From NCBI RefSeq assembly GCF_002994745.2, contig NC_037089.1:81430347-81494346 (forward strand): DNA of 64,000 nucleotides, written 5' to 3'. The notes beneath the pieces are model-generated. The model searched no databases. It was given only the letters and a program-made list of their open reading frames with translations, and was not told the origin of the DNA. Each line of letters opens with the position of its first letter. Position 1 is the stretch's first letter. The DNA is from Rosa chinensis. Its lineage: Eukaryota > Streptophyta > Magnoliopsida > Rosales > Rosaceae. Below, one piece after another: positions 44,502 through 56,409 of this stretch. Position numbers and translations under genes: made by a program.

Positions 44502-45103
44502 CGGTAACTTCCTCCTACTTCTTTCATATAATTTCGATTTGAATAGCATGCGTTGTTTGAATTAGAAAAGATATTTCAATTAAATGTGGAGTCTCATGAG
44601 AAAATGAAATTGAATGCGAGATTTGTTTGACTTACATGTGGAATCTGATGAGAAAATGGTGAGATTTGTTTGATTTACATGTGGAATCTGATGAGAAAAT
44701 GTTGAGATTTGTTTGACTTACATGTGGAATCTGATGAGAAAATGATGATTTCTGTTTCAATTACATGTGGGATTTGATGAGAAAATGAATTTCCACGTTA
44801 GTTTTGTTTGAATTACATGTGGGATGATGCCATAAAATTTCAGCATTTTGTCAAAGTTCAATGTCTTTGTCACTGCCCATGTCGCTGCACTGGTCACTGG
44901 CTATGATAATGTAACTGGTCATGTCACTGATCATGTCACTATTTATGTCACTACTTTAAACATGTGCATAAATATGTCACTGGTTATGTAACTATAAAAA
45001 TAACTATTGAATCATTATCATAAACATGTGCATAAATATGTCACTGGTTATGTAGTTATCAAAATAACTGTTGAATTCTTCTAATTTTCTTAACTGTTTA
45101 CAG
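44502..45103. other. Leader intron of the Ulp1-like gene
   Basis: From the donor CCG/GTAACT to the acceptor TGTTTACAG at 45103. The first part repeats a unit of about 62 bp (TACATGTGGAATCTGATGAGAAAATG, about four copies, 44580-44800). The second part has GTCACTG-type units (44860-45060). Confidence 0.65.
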
Positions 45104-46664
45104 GATTTTTAAAAAAAGTTCAAGGAATGGCCGAACTAAAAAGAAAACAAAGTGAGGAATACAGAAAAGAACAATCTGAAGAACAAAGTTCAGAAGAAAC
45201 AATTGCGGAAAAGTTAAAACAGATAAAACGGAATAAAGTAAATGAGAGAAAAAGGCGAAAGCTGAAAACTGAAGATGAAGAAGAATCAAGTGAAGATGAA
45301 GAAGAAACAACTAAAGTTGAAGAAGAATCTAATGAAGAACAAGTCCGGGGTAAGAAGACGAAGAAGGATAACAAGAAGAAAAGAAGAAACAGGGAAGAAA
45401 CTGAAGATGAAGAAGAAGAATCTGATGGAGAAGAAGTTCCTGCCAAGAAGAAGAAGAAAATGGATAAAAGGAAGGCAAAAAAAGAGAGTACAAAGAAGAA
45501 AGAAGAAACTGACGAGGAAGAAGATACAAAGGATGATGTAGAGGAAAAAGTCCCAGGGAAAAGGAAAAGATATGTAAAAGAGGGTTATGTGCAATATCGC
45601 TGCACAATGATTGCTTTTCTGAAAACAATTGCAGAAAACAAAAATAACCTGACTGAAGGGACTTTAGAGCTGCTGCAGAAAACTCCCTTTGCAACGCTGA
45701 TAGATGCATTCCATGGAGGTTCAATTAAAGAAAAGGATGCAAAGAAATCAGATGATTTAATCACACTTCTGCTACAAGCATACGACAGCGACAAAGACCT
45801 TTTTGTGTTTGGAAACAGGAAATTCAGAATGTCAACAAGTGATATATCTATGATTCTAGGAGTGCCGGGATCCGGGTTATCAGTACCAAAGACCAAAGAA
45901 GGGGCATACAAATCTGACTTTGTGACAAAATACTTTGACAAAAAGAAGAGGATCAACAAGGCGGCTGTAGAGGAAGCTTTGAAGAATGCATTGGCAGAAA
46001 CTCCAGAAACAGGAGAAGAAAAAACAAAACGGGACAAAAATGTTGCCGTTTTAATACTTTTGAACCTTTTCATCAAACTCCTGTTCCCAAACTCTGGAGG
46101 AACAATATCTTGGGACTATATAAGAGTCTGTGAAGAGGTAGAAAGTTTGGGAAAATATAGCTGGGCAAAGGAAGTTGGCGACTTCCTTAAAAAATCAATT
46201 AAACGAAAAGGAAAAGAATCCCAAAACATGGCAGGTTGCGTGATATTGGTGATGGTAAATTCCCGTACCTTGTTAAAAATTTGTTTATGCATCATTTTGC
46301 TGTCCCATAATTAACTACGTATGCTGTTGTAAGTACAAAAACTAGATCAGTGTCATGCCATTGGTCAAGTCAATGGACAGGTAACTTGCCAGGTCACTGT
46401 TGATGTTACTGTCAAGTTTATGTCACTGACAATGTCACTGTTTGTGTATTTGCATATGTCATTGCTTATGTTTGTGATATTCATATTGCTAAGCAGCTGT
46501 TTGAAAAATAACTAACTAGTTTTCTATTTTTATTTTTTATTTTCCAAACAGTACTGGTTTTGCCACAAGATGGGAGTAGTGCCGCCAATCTCTGGAAGAG
46601 AAACTGAAAAACATGGAATAAGAAAGTGGCAATTAAAGACCCTGATAGAAAAAAAAGGGGATTT

Positions 46665-48620
46665 TGATGCGCCTAAAAGCAAGCGCATAATTTAACCCTG
46701 AAATTATCGTTAGTAGTATAAGCAAATAGGGATCGTTCTATTCCGGAGATTGAGGGTACACATGTAATTGTGAAACAAATAAAGAAAAGTATTATTTACA
46801 AAAATAAAATAAAGAATAAATATATACAAGTGAATAAAAATAAAGGGGGGGGGTTTTAAGAATTATAGAATTGAAAATTAAAATAAAGAAAATATAAAAA
46901 CACATGTACAAGAATGAAACATAAGAAACAAAGATTAAACCCAAGTTTATCATTGAATTCGAATTAACCCTACATTGTTCTTCCAAGTCATGTGAAAGGA
47001 GTTGATCATGTGAAACATTCGAAAGCAAACGATTTCCCATATTTTACTTTTCAATGCTAATTAATCTAAGTGAAAGCACATAGACTAATCCTATCAAACA
47101 TGTAATCAAGCCCTAGAAAGCTAGTCAATCATGACATGTTCAACGCATGAAACACATAGAAAGGCTATCAACTCAAGTGTACAACTTAGTATGAATAAGT
47201 TCACCTAATTGCAATCCTCTTCAATTGAATTCGATTTTTGTCCAAAACCTTTACTACTTTGATTCAAGTTTACACAAAACGAAAAGTCGATTTCATGTTC
47301 TTAAACCTAGCACCAATTATATCAAAACCCTAAGTGTTTGCAACCACATAAGATTAAAATACAAAAGTTATCTATAAAGCAAGTTCAATCGAACAATCAC
47401 ACATAAGCAACTATGGAATCACAACATAGAAATCGAAAATCATTTATACAATCATAAAATTTCAGATTATAAACCTTGTTCAAACATCAATGTCAACTAG
47501 AAACAATTCTCACGAAACAAAGCAAGATTACAAAGAAAGAGGTTGAATTACACCGTGAGATGGAGATGGGGATGAAGGATGAAACGTTATGGATTCTTGA
47601 ATCTCGAAAGCAAGCTTCAAGGTGGAGGATGGATGATGATGCTCACGGCTCCTTCTTCTTCTCCCTTGCTTGAAACGTTGAATGCACTAGAGGATGGAGA
47701 GAAAATGGAAAGGAAATGGAGAGACAAAGAAGATGAGATGGATGAAGGAAGATGTGTTATGGATTCAGGAATTGGTGATTGAGAGTGAGAGGAGAAGGTG
47801 TTTAAATAGGGAAGAAAAAGAAGAGTGAAATGATGAGATGAAGAAAAATAATGAAAGTGGAGTATGAGAGTGGTTTGTAAAATATGTAAAAGATGAGGTA
47901 ATGATGAAAGCAAAGCATGAAGGTGAAGAAATGTGGAAGTGATGATGATCTTTTAGAGTAGAAAAATGTATCCAAGGAAAAAGAAATACTTTCTTCATGT
48001 GGGTGGGAAACATGAATATGTGGTGTTGAGATGTTTTCAGGTCAGTTTCTGCCCCTTTATTCCTTCAATTATTTATCCATCAAAACTTCATATTGGGCCT
48101 CCGATTTCTTCATATCAAATGTTCCTCTATGAGTGTAGATCATCCTGACAAATTTTCAGAGCTTCAATCCATGTGGTTGGGCAGGAAATGCTGCTGGACC
48201 TCTTACAGGTCCAGTTTTCTGGTTTTACTTCTGTAGAAAATTGGGCTGATTGTTTGAAGGTCTTCCACTCATATTTTGCTCTGGCACTCTTCATAAGAAA
48301 TGATCCTTTGGGTGTCTAGAATGGATCTGGAAGGTTTCAGCTCATTTGAAGTTCATTTGGTCAGGCGGCCGCTCCTTCTTCTTTGCTTGGCTTGGTTTCT
48401 CCTAGCCGGAGTAGGAATCTGTGTAAAATTGATCTTTTAGTACATTTCCATTTTTCTCCATCATTTCCAGGTAATTATGGACCTAACGCTCATTTCACCT
48501 TCATCTACTCCAATGTACCTAAAAATAGAAATTGAATTAAAAATCGATTCAGTTAAGGAATTAACTAAGCAAAATGTGAGGAATTAACTATTAAAATATC
48601 ACATTAAAATGCTCCTATCA
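46665..48620 (-). mobile_element. Solo LTR (1,956 bp), same family, inside a Ulp1 exon
   Basis: Minus-strand copy: on the plus strand it begins TGATGCGCCTAAAAGC and ends GCTCCTATCA. The target duplication GATTT is perfect (46660-46664 and 48621-48625). It aligns along its length with the LTRs of the full element. It interrupts the reading frame after GDF; downstream, the frame resumes in phase with the duplicated GATTT. Confidence 0.93.
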
Positions 48621-50344
48621 GATTTCAACACCATGGGGAAGTTGAAGGTATGTTAATTTGATGTAAATAAACTAGGTCACTGGTCTTGTTAATGTTGTAG
48701 GGTTCCAAATGCTCAGGTCACTGAGCAAGTCATTGACTATGTCACTGGTCATGTTATAGTTATATTTTCATGTCACAGTGCATGTAACTTTACATGTCTG
48801 ATTGTGTTGTTGTTTTATTTCTGTCACTGCTTATGTCACTGCCAACTTTTGTAATTTTGTTTCAGAAAATCTTTGATAAAGTTAAAGAAGATGCAGAGGA
48901 AGAAGATTCTGAGTCTAATACAGACACAGAAAGTAAAGAAAAAAAGAATGATGGGCAAGCAGAAAATGTTGAAACTACAAGCAGTGGAAATATGGTGAAG
49001 GAGACTGCATCAAATGAGAAATAGAAGAAAGAATTAGAGACAAATCTTCAGAAAAAGGAAGAAGAGCTGAGAGAGGTGGAAATAGAGAAAAAAGTCTTGG
49101 AAGAAAAAATAAGGAAATTGGAGAAAGAACTGGAAACAAGAGAAAAGAAAGGTGACAACAGTAACAATGAGAAGATGGAGACAGAGATAGGAAAGACCAA
49201 TGAAGAGAAGAATGAATTACAAACAAAGCTTGAGGGAAAGGAAGAAGAGATAAGTGCTTTGAAAAAAGAAGTTGAGGAGAAAGAAAAGCAAATTGGCAGA
49301 ATAAACGAAGAGAAGGAGGATATGTTACTGGAAAATGAGGTGTTGCAAATTGAGAAAGCCTCACTGATTAAAAGAGTGAAGCAATTGGAGGGCATAGTAA
49401 TGGCACTAACTGAGAAGTATGAGTCGCCAATAGCACGTCCAGGTGATGACAACGACTCAACTCCACCTCCCCCACCACCTAGTTTCCCTCCACCAAAATC
49501 AAAGGCCCCTCAGGACAAGCCAACTGACAGCAAGCACTCCAAAAACACAAAATCTGAAAGTGGAATTCAGGGAACTCAATCACAACCTAGCGACTCCACG
49601 GCAAGCGGATCTGCAGAACCTCACTCTACCGACAGAGGACATCAGTCACCACTTGAATGCCTTGCCCAAGTAGCTGCACAAGTTGATTCACCAACCTCCC
49701 CTGATGTTAAATTGAGAATGACACAAGATGCTTGCACACCAAATACTGCTTGGGTTAATGCATTGTTTGTGTTTCCACCTCCTGACGCTTTACAAACTCC
49801 ACCTCCAAGAAAAGTCCAGTTGGAAGATATGGAAGCAGAGCCACACAAGTATCAGATCATTGTATCACCAGAAGTTCAGCCTGTTTTTGACGTTGAACCA
49901 ATCAATTGCTGTCCTCATACGCAACAGATGATAAGAGCTGAGTTCACCAAGCCAATATTAGATGACATATCAGGGCAGGACTCAGAATCTATTGGCCTCT
50001 ATTGTTATGTGGTTAGAACAAAGAGAAAGGAGACAGTCCAAAAAAAACATCATATTTCCTGGTGGGATGAAGTGAAAGAGCAAAGGTAGAGGGTGAAAAT
50101 GACCAGAATCAAAGCATTGAAAAGGAAAAAAGGACAGACAGCTGAACAGCAGCCAGAGCAGGAAGTCATACATGATTTGATGATTGAAGTGGATGACGAC
50201 GAAGAAACAGAAAAAAGCAAAATTGAAGTCATAGATTGGAAAAAGCTACAACTGTACAACCTACTTGACATGCCAAATAAAAGCAAATTAGAGAAGTACT
50301 GGAACAAGGCAGAACAAAGGTAAAATTTCTTGTTACAGCACACC

Positions 50345-50810
50345 ACCTAGTGTCTTCAATTGCAATGTAGCTGGCATAGTCACTGGCCAAGTCACTGTCC
50401 AGATCATTTTCAATTGCCATGTAGCTGGCCTAGTAACTGGTCAAGTCACTGTCCAGATCATTTTCAATTGCCATGTAGCTGGCCTAGTAACTGGTCAAGT
50501 CACTGTCCAGATCATTTTCAATTGCCATGTACCTGGCCAAGTCACTGGTCAAGTAACTGTCCAGATCAGTTTCAATTGACATGTAAATGGCCTAGTCACT
50601 GGCCAAGTCACTGTCCAGATCATGGCAATTGAGATGTAGCTAGCCTAGTCACTGGTCAAGTCACTGTCCAGATCATGGCAATTGAGATGTAGCTGGCCTA
50701 GTCACTGGTCAAGTCACTGTCCAGATCATTTTCAATTTCCATGTAGCTGGCCAAGTCACTGTCCAGATTATTGGCAAGTGAAAAGTAACTGGCTAAGTCA
50801 CTAGACTAAC
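50345..50810. repeat. GTCACTG minisatellite, array 2
   Basis: Intron of the Ulp1-like gene. Units of about 60 bp: CATGTAGCTGGCCTAGTAAC, TGGTCAAGTCACTGTCCAGA, TCATTTTCAATTGC, repeated about eight times with variation. GTCACTG occurs at least twice per unit. Confidence 0.92.
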
Positions 50811-52039
50811 ACCGTTCTTTGTTATGCAGCGTATTATTCTGGGAGGGAAAAGAGCCTGGAAGCGAAATCACAAGGGCAGATGTCAAAATGTTCATAACCA
50901 ATCAATCAATAGAAAACAACTGGATTGATTGCTATGGGGAAATATTGAAGGAAGAAATTCAAAACGAAAGTTCACAAAATTTGGGAAGATCTGCTTTTAT
51001 GCATACCATGTGTTGGGTAAGTATGACGAGCAATTTCTATTAAAATTGAATGCTTATCTCTCATTCTTTGTTTATTTATAACTCGTTCTATGTATTTCTT
51101 TCTTCCTTTTTTTAAATAGTTTTCGACAATACATTTAACTGTGAGAAACCTCCATCGATACTTGTGTGAGCCGCTGTTCCAAAACATGGGAAAATGCAGC
51201 ATGCTTTTCTTCCCAATTACCCATAATGAAGAATTTCACCACACACTACTGGTCTTTGACAAGGAAATACCGCAATGGCTGCATTTTGATTCAATGAAAC
51301 CAAGAAGAGCAGGAACAGGGCAGTGCTTTAAAAGCATAAAAAAATTGGTATGAAACTTCTTACTCACCATGTATCTGAGCATGTAACTATGACTCACTAA
51401 TCTGTTAAAAAACACAGGTTGAAATGGTCGAGCTGTGGATGAGAGCAGTAAAAGATCAAGCAGACGATATGCTGCAGCAAGGCTGCCGAATGAAATTTGA
51501 CAAGAGTCAAAGCACTCACACAAAATTAAAGATGGTTGAAAGTATTTTGAGCGATGATGAGATAAAAACAATAAGGTGGATAAAGGAAAATTATGACGGT
51601 GGAAGGATACCCTTGAACCATGCCAGAATCTGCCCCCAACAAGACGAAGGATCGTAAGTCTATATTCAAAAATTTTAAATGATAACTTTACTGTTACTAA
51701 GTTGGTCAAAATCATTAACATGAAACTTTTTAATTGACAACAGATTAGATTGCGGAGCTTTTGTAATGTATTACATCGACAAAATGGCAAAAGAGGAGAA
51801 GATGCCAAACAAAGTCACCAAAGCTCAGATGATGAAATTCAAAGCTCAAATATTCAAAAATTTGCTGAACATAAGCAGAGCTGGAACTCAGCAAATTAAG
51901 AATTTTAGATATTTGTTTGTTTACTTGAGAAATTCAGAAATTTGTTGTTTAGTTCAGACTATGAATTTGTATGGATTTGTTTAGTTCAGACTATGAATTT
52001 GTATGGATCTTTTTATTAAAGATTAATGCATCTTCTCAA

Positions 52040-52440
52040 TTCATAGGACAAGTCACTGACTTGGCCAGTGTCAAAGTAACTGGCCAAGTAACTGTCCATG
52101 TAAATGCGGAATGTATATGGCTAAGTCACTGGCCAAGTCACTGTCTATGTATATGGCGAAGTCACTGGCATATGAAGTCACTGGCCAAGTCACTGTCTAT
52201 GTATATGACGAAGTCACTGTCCATGCATATGGCGAAGTCACTGGCCATGTGAAGTCACTGACCAAGTCACTGTCCATCTTTATGGCCAAGTCACTGTCCA
52301 TCTTTATGGCCAAGTCACTGTCCATGTAAATGAGGAAGTCACTGGCCAATGAGTTGGGCAAGTGAAGTCACTGGCCAAGTCATTGGCAATGGGATTGTTA
52401 AATAACCAACATCACAAACTATGTTACTTACACTTCACTG
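52040..52440. repeat. GTCACTG minisatellite, array 3, inverted relative to array 1
   Basis: Just 3' of the Ulp1-like gene. Units such as GGCCAAGTCACTGTCTATGT and ATGGCGAAGTCACTGGCCAT. The right part (52330-52440) is an inverted copy of 33697-33800. Confidence 0.92.
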
Positions 52441-53016
52441 ACAATGTATGTAACTGAACATGTAACTAATCATGTAGCTGAATATGTAACTGGACAAAAA
52501 ACATTAAAACTCTAAGTCACTACATCAAAGTTGGTGTAGATACTTCATTTTTTAATTGTCATTAATATTTGCAGCGTGCCGCTGCACCGCAAAAATCAAA
52601 AAAAAAATTTACAGCTAATTTTTTTATTTTGCAGCGTGCCGCTGCACCGCAACGGCAGCGTTCCGCTGCCACTAACCAAATCTATAAGCAGTGATCCAAC
52701 TACAAGTCATTGAACAAGAAACTGCCAAAATAACTAAAAACTAATGTCAATGGACAAGTCAATCTAAATCTAAAGAAAATGGTTATGTCACTGTACATGT
52801 AACTATTAAAAAACTGTAGGACACAGAATACTGAAGAATTTATAAAAGAAGAAAGCAGATACACTGTCTCATAGTCAAAAAAAATTGCAATGAGTAAGCA
52901 ATTCTTATCATTTATTGAAAAAAATGAAAAATCAAAACAAAACTTCAATCTGTATTGGAGTCACTTGCTATGTCACTTGCCATGTCACTGTTAAAGCCAT
53001 GTAAGCATAATAGAAC
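52441..53016. other. Spacer between the converging Ulp1 and mudrA genes
   Basis: It holds further GTCACTG-type units (52480-52510, 52690-52990) and the palindrome GCAGCGTGCCGCTGC at 52571-52585 and 52631-52645, with a variant GGCAGCGTTCCGCTGCC at 52655-52671. No coding signal is seen. Confidence 0.6.
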
Positions 53017-55372
53017 CTATATCGGAGCTGTACAACTCTTTCTGTTGTGACCATCACATTTTCCGCACCTACCACACTTGATCACCCTGGTTTGTTCGCT
53101 CCTTTTTCTGAACCTCTTCTTTCTAGGCCTTCCCGGTGGTCTTCTAGTCAAAGGAGGCTGCAATATCACCGCATCTCTACCAAAATCATGCACTTGCTTC
53201 GAAATAGAGGGAAGAGGATTAATTGGGAAAGAATAAGTTTCTCGATATTTCTCCACCTTGTACAGCTCATTGACATACAAATACGGGGAAGAACCATGTT
53301 GTTGGATCACTACAAGGGCATGGGAACATGGGAAGCCATACAGTTGCCATTCTCCACACGAACAAAAGTGAGTTTCCAAATTTACCATGCTATTGTACTT
53401 CTGGCAATGAACTTCATACACATAGGTATCAGACCTGCTCACTCTCCAATGCCTTCCGACTTCCAAATTCTCCTTCAGCTTCTTTTCAATCACCGGGCAC
53501 AACTCAGAGAACCATTCTTGAGCATCTTGCTTCCGAGCAGCAATTGAAGCCATGGACTTCACTCTAATCCCATCATTAATATCAAGAATAGGAAGACTCT
53601 TCAAAGGCAACACCCAATTATTGAAAGACTCAGCCAAGTTATTTGTCATTTCACCAAATCTTTCGTCGTTAAAGTACGCCATACACCAGTTCTCCTTCGG
53701 AAGATCCTCCAGAAATTGAGCAACTATGTCACCACCTTCACTCCTCAAGATTTCCATATTGAACTCATACATCTCCGTTGTGCGAGAATAAGCACAACAC
53801 ATAAACAAGTAAGGAATCCGATCCTTAAGGTAAGAACCAGCTGGAAATTTGTCAGAAAGGTTAGCCATCAGATGTCTAAAACAAAACCCATGTGGATTAT
53901 TGGGAAACACACTAGGGAAAGCACTAACAAGCCCAACATGACAATCAGAAATGAACGTCACCCTCCTCATAGGGTGTTTTGCAAACTCTTCAGCCAAAAC
54001 CTCAAGAAAAAATCTCCAATTACTCTCATTTTCAGAATCGACAATAGCATAAGCAACTGGATACAAGCCTGAACACAAAAACAAAATGATGTCACTGTCA
54101 TGTAACTGTTAATGTCACTGACCATGTCGCTGACATAACTGCATATTACTTGACAGTGACATGGCCAGAGACATGTCATTCAAAATCACATAACATTTAA
54201 GTCACTGGGCATGTAACTGTCAATGAACATGTAACTGACAATGTCAGTAGCAAGAAAAATAAAAAACTAGAAATAATGAAGGAGATTCAACCTTGATTGG
54301 CATCCTTTGCCGATGCAGCAATAATCTGCCCCTTGTACTTGTTGGTAATGAATGTAGTATCAATGAAAAGAATAGGTCTACAAAATTGGAAACCCTTCAT
54401 GCATGCACCATAGGTCACAAACATACGCTGAAACATGTGTGTTTCTCGATGAAACTCAACCACTATCCTAGAGTCGGGGTTTGACTTCATAACAGACTCA
54501 CTGAACCAAAATAGCTGAGAATAAGACTCAGCTTCATCACCATGCAGGGCTGTTTTTGCCAACTCTGTACCATACCAAACTGTACGATAAGGAACATCCA
54601 AACCATAATCACTCTTGATCTCATCAGCTATATCAATTGGATTTTTGTTTGGATTCGCACGAATCTTATCAAGCACAATAGACTTGACAACCTTGGATCC
54701 CATCATCTTACTCTTCTACAATCGAATCACACCATGACAAGTGTGAACATTAACCAACCTTTTAATCATAAAGAAACCATTAACCCTGCATAAATAAGCC
54801 TTCACAAGCCAATTGCAGCCCTGAGAATGTTTCTTAGAACACTGAGCAATAACACGAACCTTGTCATTTCTAACAAACTCATATGAAAAACCAATTTCTA
54901 TGGCATACTTACGCAGCTTATCTCTAAACTCAACAACCCCACCCTCAAACTTTTGGCCTTCAGAATGAATATAACTCTCCCAACCTTTCGTCATATAACT
55001 CTTCGGTGCCTCTGGCCTATAACACCCCAAATAATCATTCTCCTCAAGCATGGTACTAGAATCCTCACACACTGTATTACTCACCACGCTTTCACTAATA
55101 GAAGGCAAATCAGTCACAAACACTTCAATGAAATCAGAATTGTAACGAACCAAATTCCTAAAAATCATTCTCATATCAACTTCACTCTCTAGAAAACAAG
55201 AACTAGAATCCGGAGGAATAATGTACCTCAACATGAAATTTCCTTGAATCAAATCCGGAAAATGAGAGCGTATTGAATTGCATAGGTCAACAAACGACCA
55301 ATTATGCAACAATGGAACTGTCGCTGCTTCACCAGAATAAATAAACTTGACAACATAGCTAGTATCCATAAC
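53017..55372 (-). pseudogene. mudrA: MULE transposase (mudrA-like), one amber stop
   Basis: Exon 1 runs 55372-54292 (ATG at 55372, MDTSYVVKFIYSGEAATVP), exon 2 54068-53017. An intron with donor CAAG/GTTGAA and acceptor GTTCAG contains GTCACTG units. Domains: N-terminal MuDR-type domain, a WRKY-like DNA-binding region (EIGFSYEFVRNDKVRVIAQC ... CHGVI), MULE core with acidic residues in FIDTTF, FISDCHVGL and NNLAESFNNW, a SWIM zinc finger (FCSCGEW ... FPCSHALVV), an AT-hook-like RRPPGRPRKKR and a C-terminal zinc knuckle (CGRCGKCDGHNRKSC). A TAG in frame at 54716-54718 lies between the N-terminal domain and core; otherwise it is open. It catalyses excision and insertion of MULEs; this copy needs readthrough or is dead. 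Confidence 0.93.
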
Positions 55373-56099
55373 AACTGCACAAGAATAAAACAAAATCACT
55401 ATCCATGTCACTACTAAGAAAATCAACAGAATCAACACAAACAAGTCACTGCCAAAGTAACTGTTAAAGCCTGAACAAAACAGCAGTATTTAAAATGTAA
55501 CTGGCCATGTCACTGATAAAAAAAACACAGTATAGAACAAATATAGTACCGCAATAGCACAAAACATCATCAACAATTCAACATAGAATTGAGTCGACGA
55601 AGGAGAAGAACACAGTAATCCAAAACGAACAATTCAACAATTTAACACAAACAACAAAAAAACACTGCAAAATCCAAAACGAACAAATTCACAGAGAGAA
55701 GGCTTACAGATCAAATCAGAGAAAACCAGAGAGAGGAAGAAATACAGAGACCGTAACTAAGCACTGAGTCGACGAAGAAGAAGAACACAATAACGTGATC
55801 AAGACGAACACCGACGAAGACAAAGATCCAGAAAAAGAGAACAGCCGCGGAAGCTCCAAAACCACTCAAAACAGAGATTTCAGATCGTCGCAGAGGCACA
55901 CAACTAAATCGGAAGCTTCCGACGGAGAGGAAGGAGAAGAAAAAATCTCGGAAAGAGATCTCTGAACAAATCGAATCGGAAGGTTTCTAATCAAAGGAGA
56001 GAGAAAATTTGAGCTCGCAGATTTTGAAATGGAAGGTTATAAAGGTTTATTACTGTAGGGGCAGAATCGGAATCAAAAAAATTAAAAACTGACCTTTTT
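55373..56099. other. mudrA 5' region
   Basis: Leader and promoter of the minus-strand mudrA gene. It has GTCACTG-type units at 55390-55520 and a purine-rich leader (55690-56030) that ends near the right terminal repeat. Confidence 0.55.
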
Positions 56100-56233
56100 T
56101 AACATTACTCTATTATTAATAAGGACTAAACTAATATTACTAACAATTTATAATAGACATTTTTATCAAGTGAGAAACTAAGTGATCTTTTTATCATTTC
56201 ACACTCTAATGTGACATTTTCCATCATTTCCCT

Positions 56234-56234
<1 letters not shown>
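56100..56234 (-). repeat. MULE right terminal inverted repeat
   Basis: It ends TTTCCATCATTTCCCTA. The complement begins TAGGGAAATGATGG and shares GTGTGA-type blocks with the left end. Confidence 0.7.
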
Positions 56235-56264
<30 letters not shown>

Positions 56265-56409
56265 TAATAAACTGCTGCTAGCCCATTGATCTGGTCCATG
56301 TCTTCATGCTCGGTCGAGTGGCCATTCCCGGTGATCAGCTCCTACATTTTGTGAAAGGCATGAATAAGCCATCCAGTGGTACCCTAATACTCTCTTATAA
56401 GGTACTGTT

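Larger units (their letters stand above)
44230..51984 (+). pseudogene. Ulp1-like (C48) cysteine protease gene of the MULE, disrupted
   Basis: Exons: leader about 44230-44501; 45104-46254 (ATG 45127); 46552-48647 (split by the solo LTR); 48866-50319; 50830-51016; 51120-51347; 51418-51653; 51744-51984. The N-terminus is a long Lys/Glu-rich, NLS-like region, then a conserved domain (RKFRMSTSDISMILGVPGSG, VLILLNLFIKLLFP). The middle is a coiled coil (about 49030-49420) and a Pro-rich stretch. The C-terminus is the Ulp1 fold with catalytic His (EEFHHTLLVFD), Asp (WLHFDS), Gln (CPQQDEGS) and Cys (LDCGAF), all retained. Breaks: solo LTR in exon 3, and TAG in frame at 49022-49024 and 50087-50089. Ulp1 enzymes cleave SUMO; the role in MULEs is unknown. 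Confidence 0.9.
32601..56234. mobile_element. 23.6 kb Ulp1-carrying MULE (Mutator-like, Kaonashi type), compound and nested
   Basis: The left end starts TAGGGAAAATGATAAAAAAAG and continues with GGTCATTTTGAAGTGTGA. The right end, on the minus strand, starts TAGGGAAATGATGGAAAATG and continues TCACATTAGAGTGTGA, so the ends form an imperfect inverted repeat. Flanks are AAATAATAA (32592-32600) and TAATAATAA (56235-56243), 8 of 9 matching, as expected for the 9 bp Mutator duplication, although AT-rich flanks are weak evidence. The element carries a Ulp1-like gene (plus strand) and a mudrA gene (minus strand), converging. Plant MULEs that captured Ulp1-like proteases are known as Kaonashi elements. 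Nested inside are the WUS-bearing retrotransposon, a solo LTR and an inverted second Ulp1 fragment. Confidence 0.8.

Noticed and set aside
45098..45724. Minus-strand Phe/Ser-rich frames opposite the Ulp1 N-terminus
   Set aside because: Shadows of the Lys/Glu-rich plus-strand coding region.
50345..50810. CRISPR-like array of regular repeats
   Set aside because: Repeats are degenerate, spacers are themselves repeats, and it is an intron of a eukaryotic transposon gene.
44230..51984. Ulp1-like gene as a host SUMO protease gene
   Set aside because: It lies next to mudrA within inverted MULE ends, has a related fragment in the same element, and has the long coiled-coil N-terminus seen in MULE-borne Ulp1 genes.
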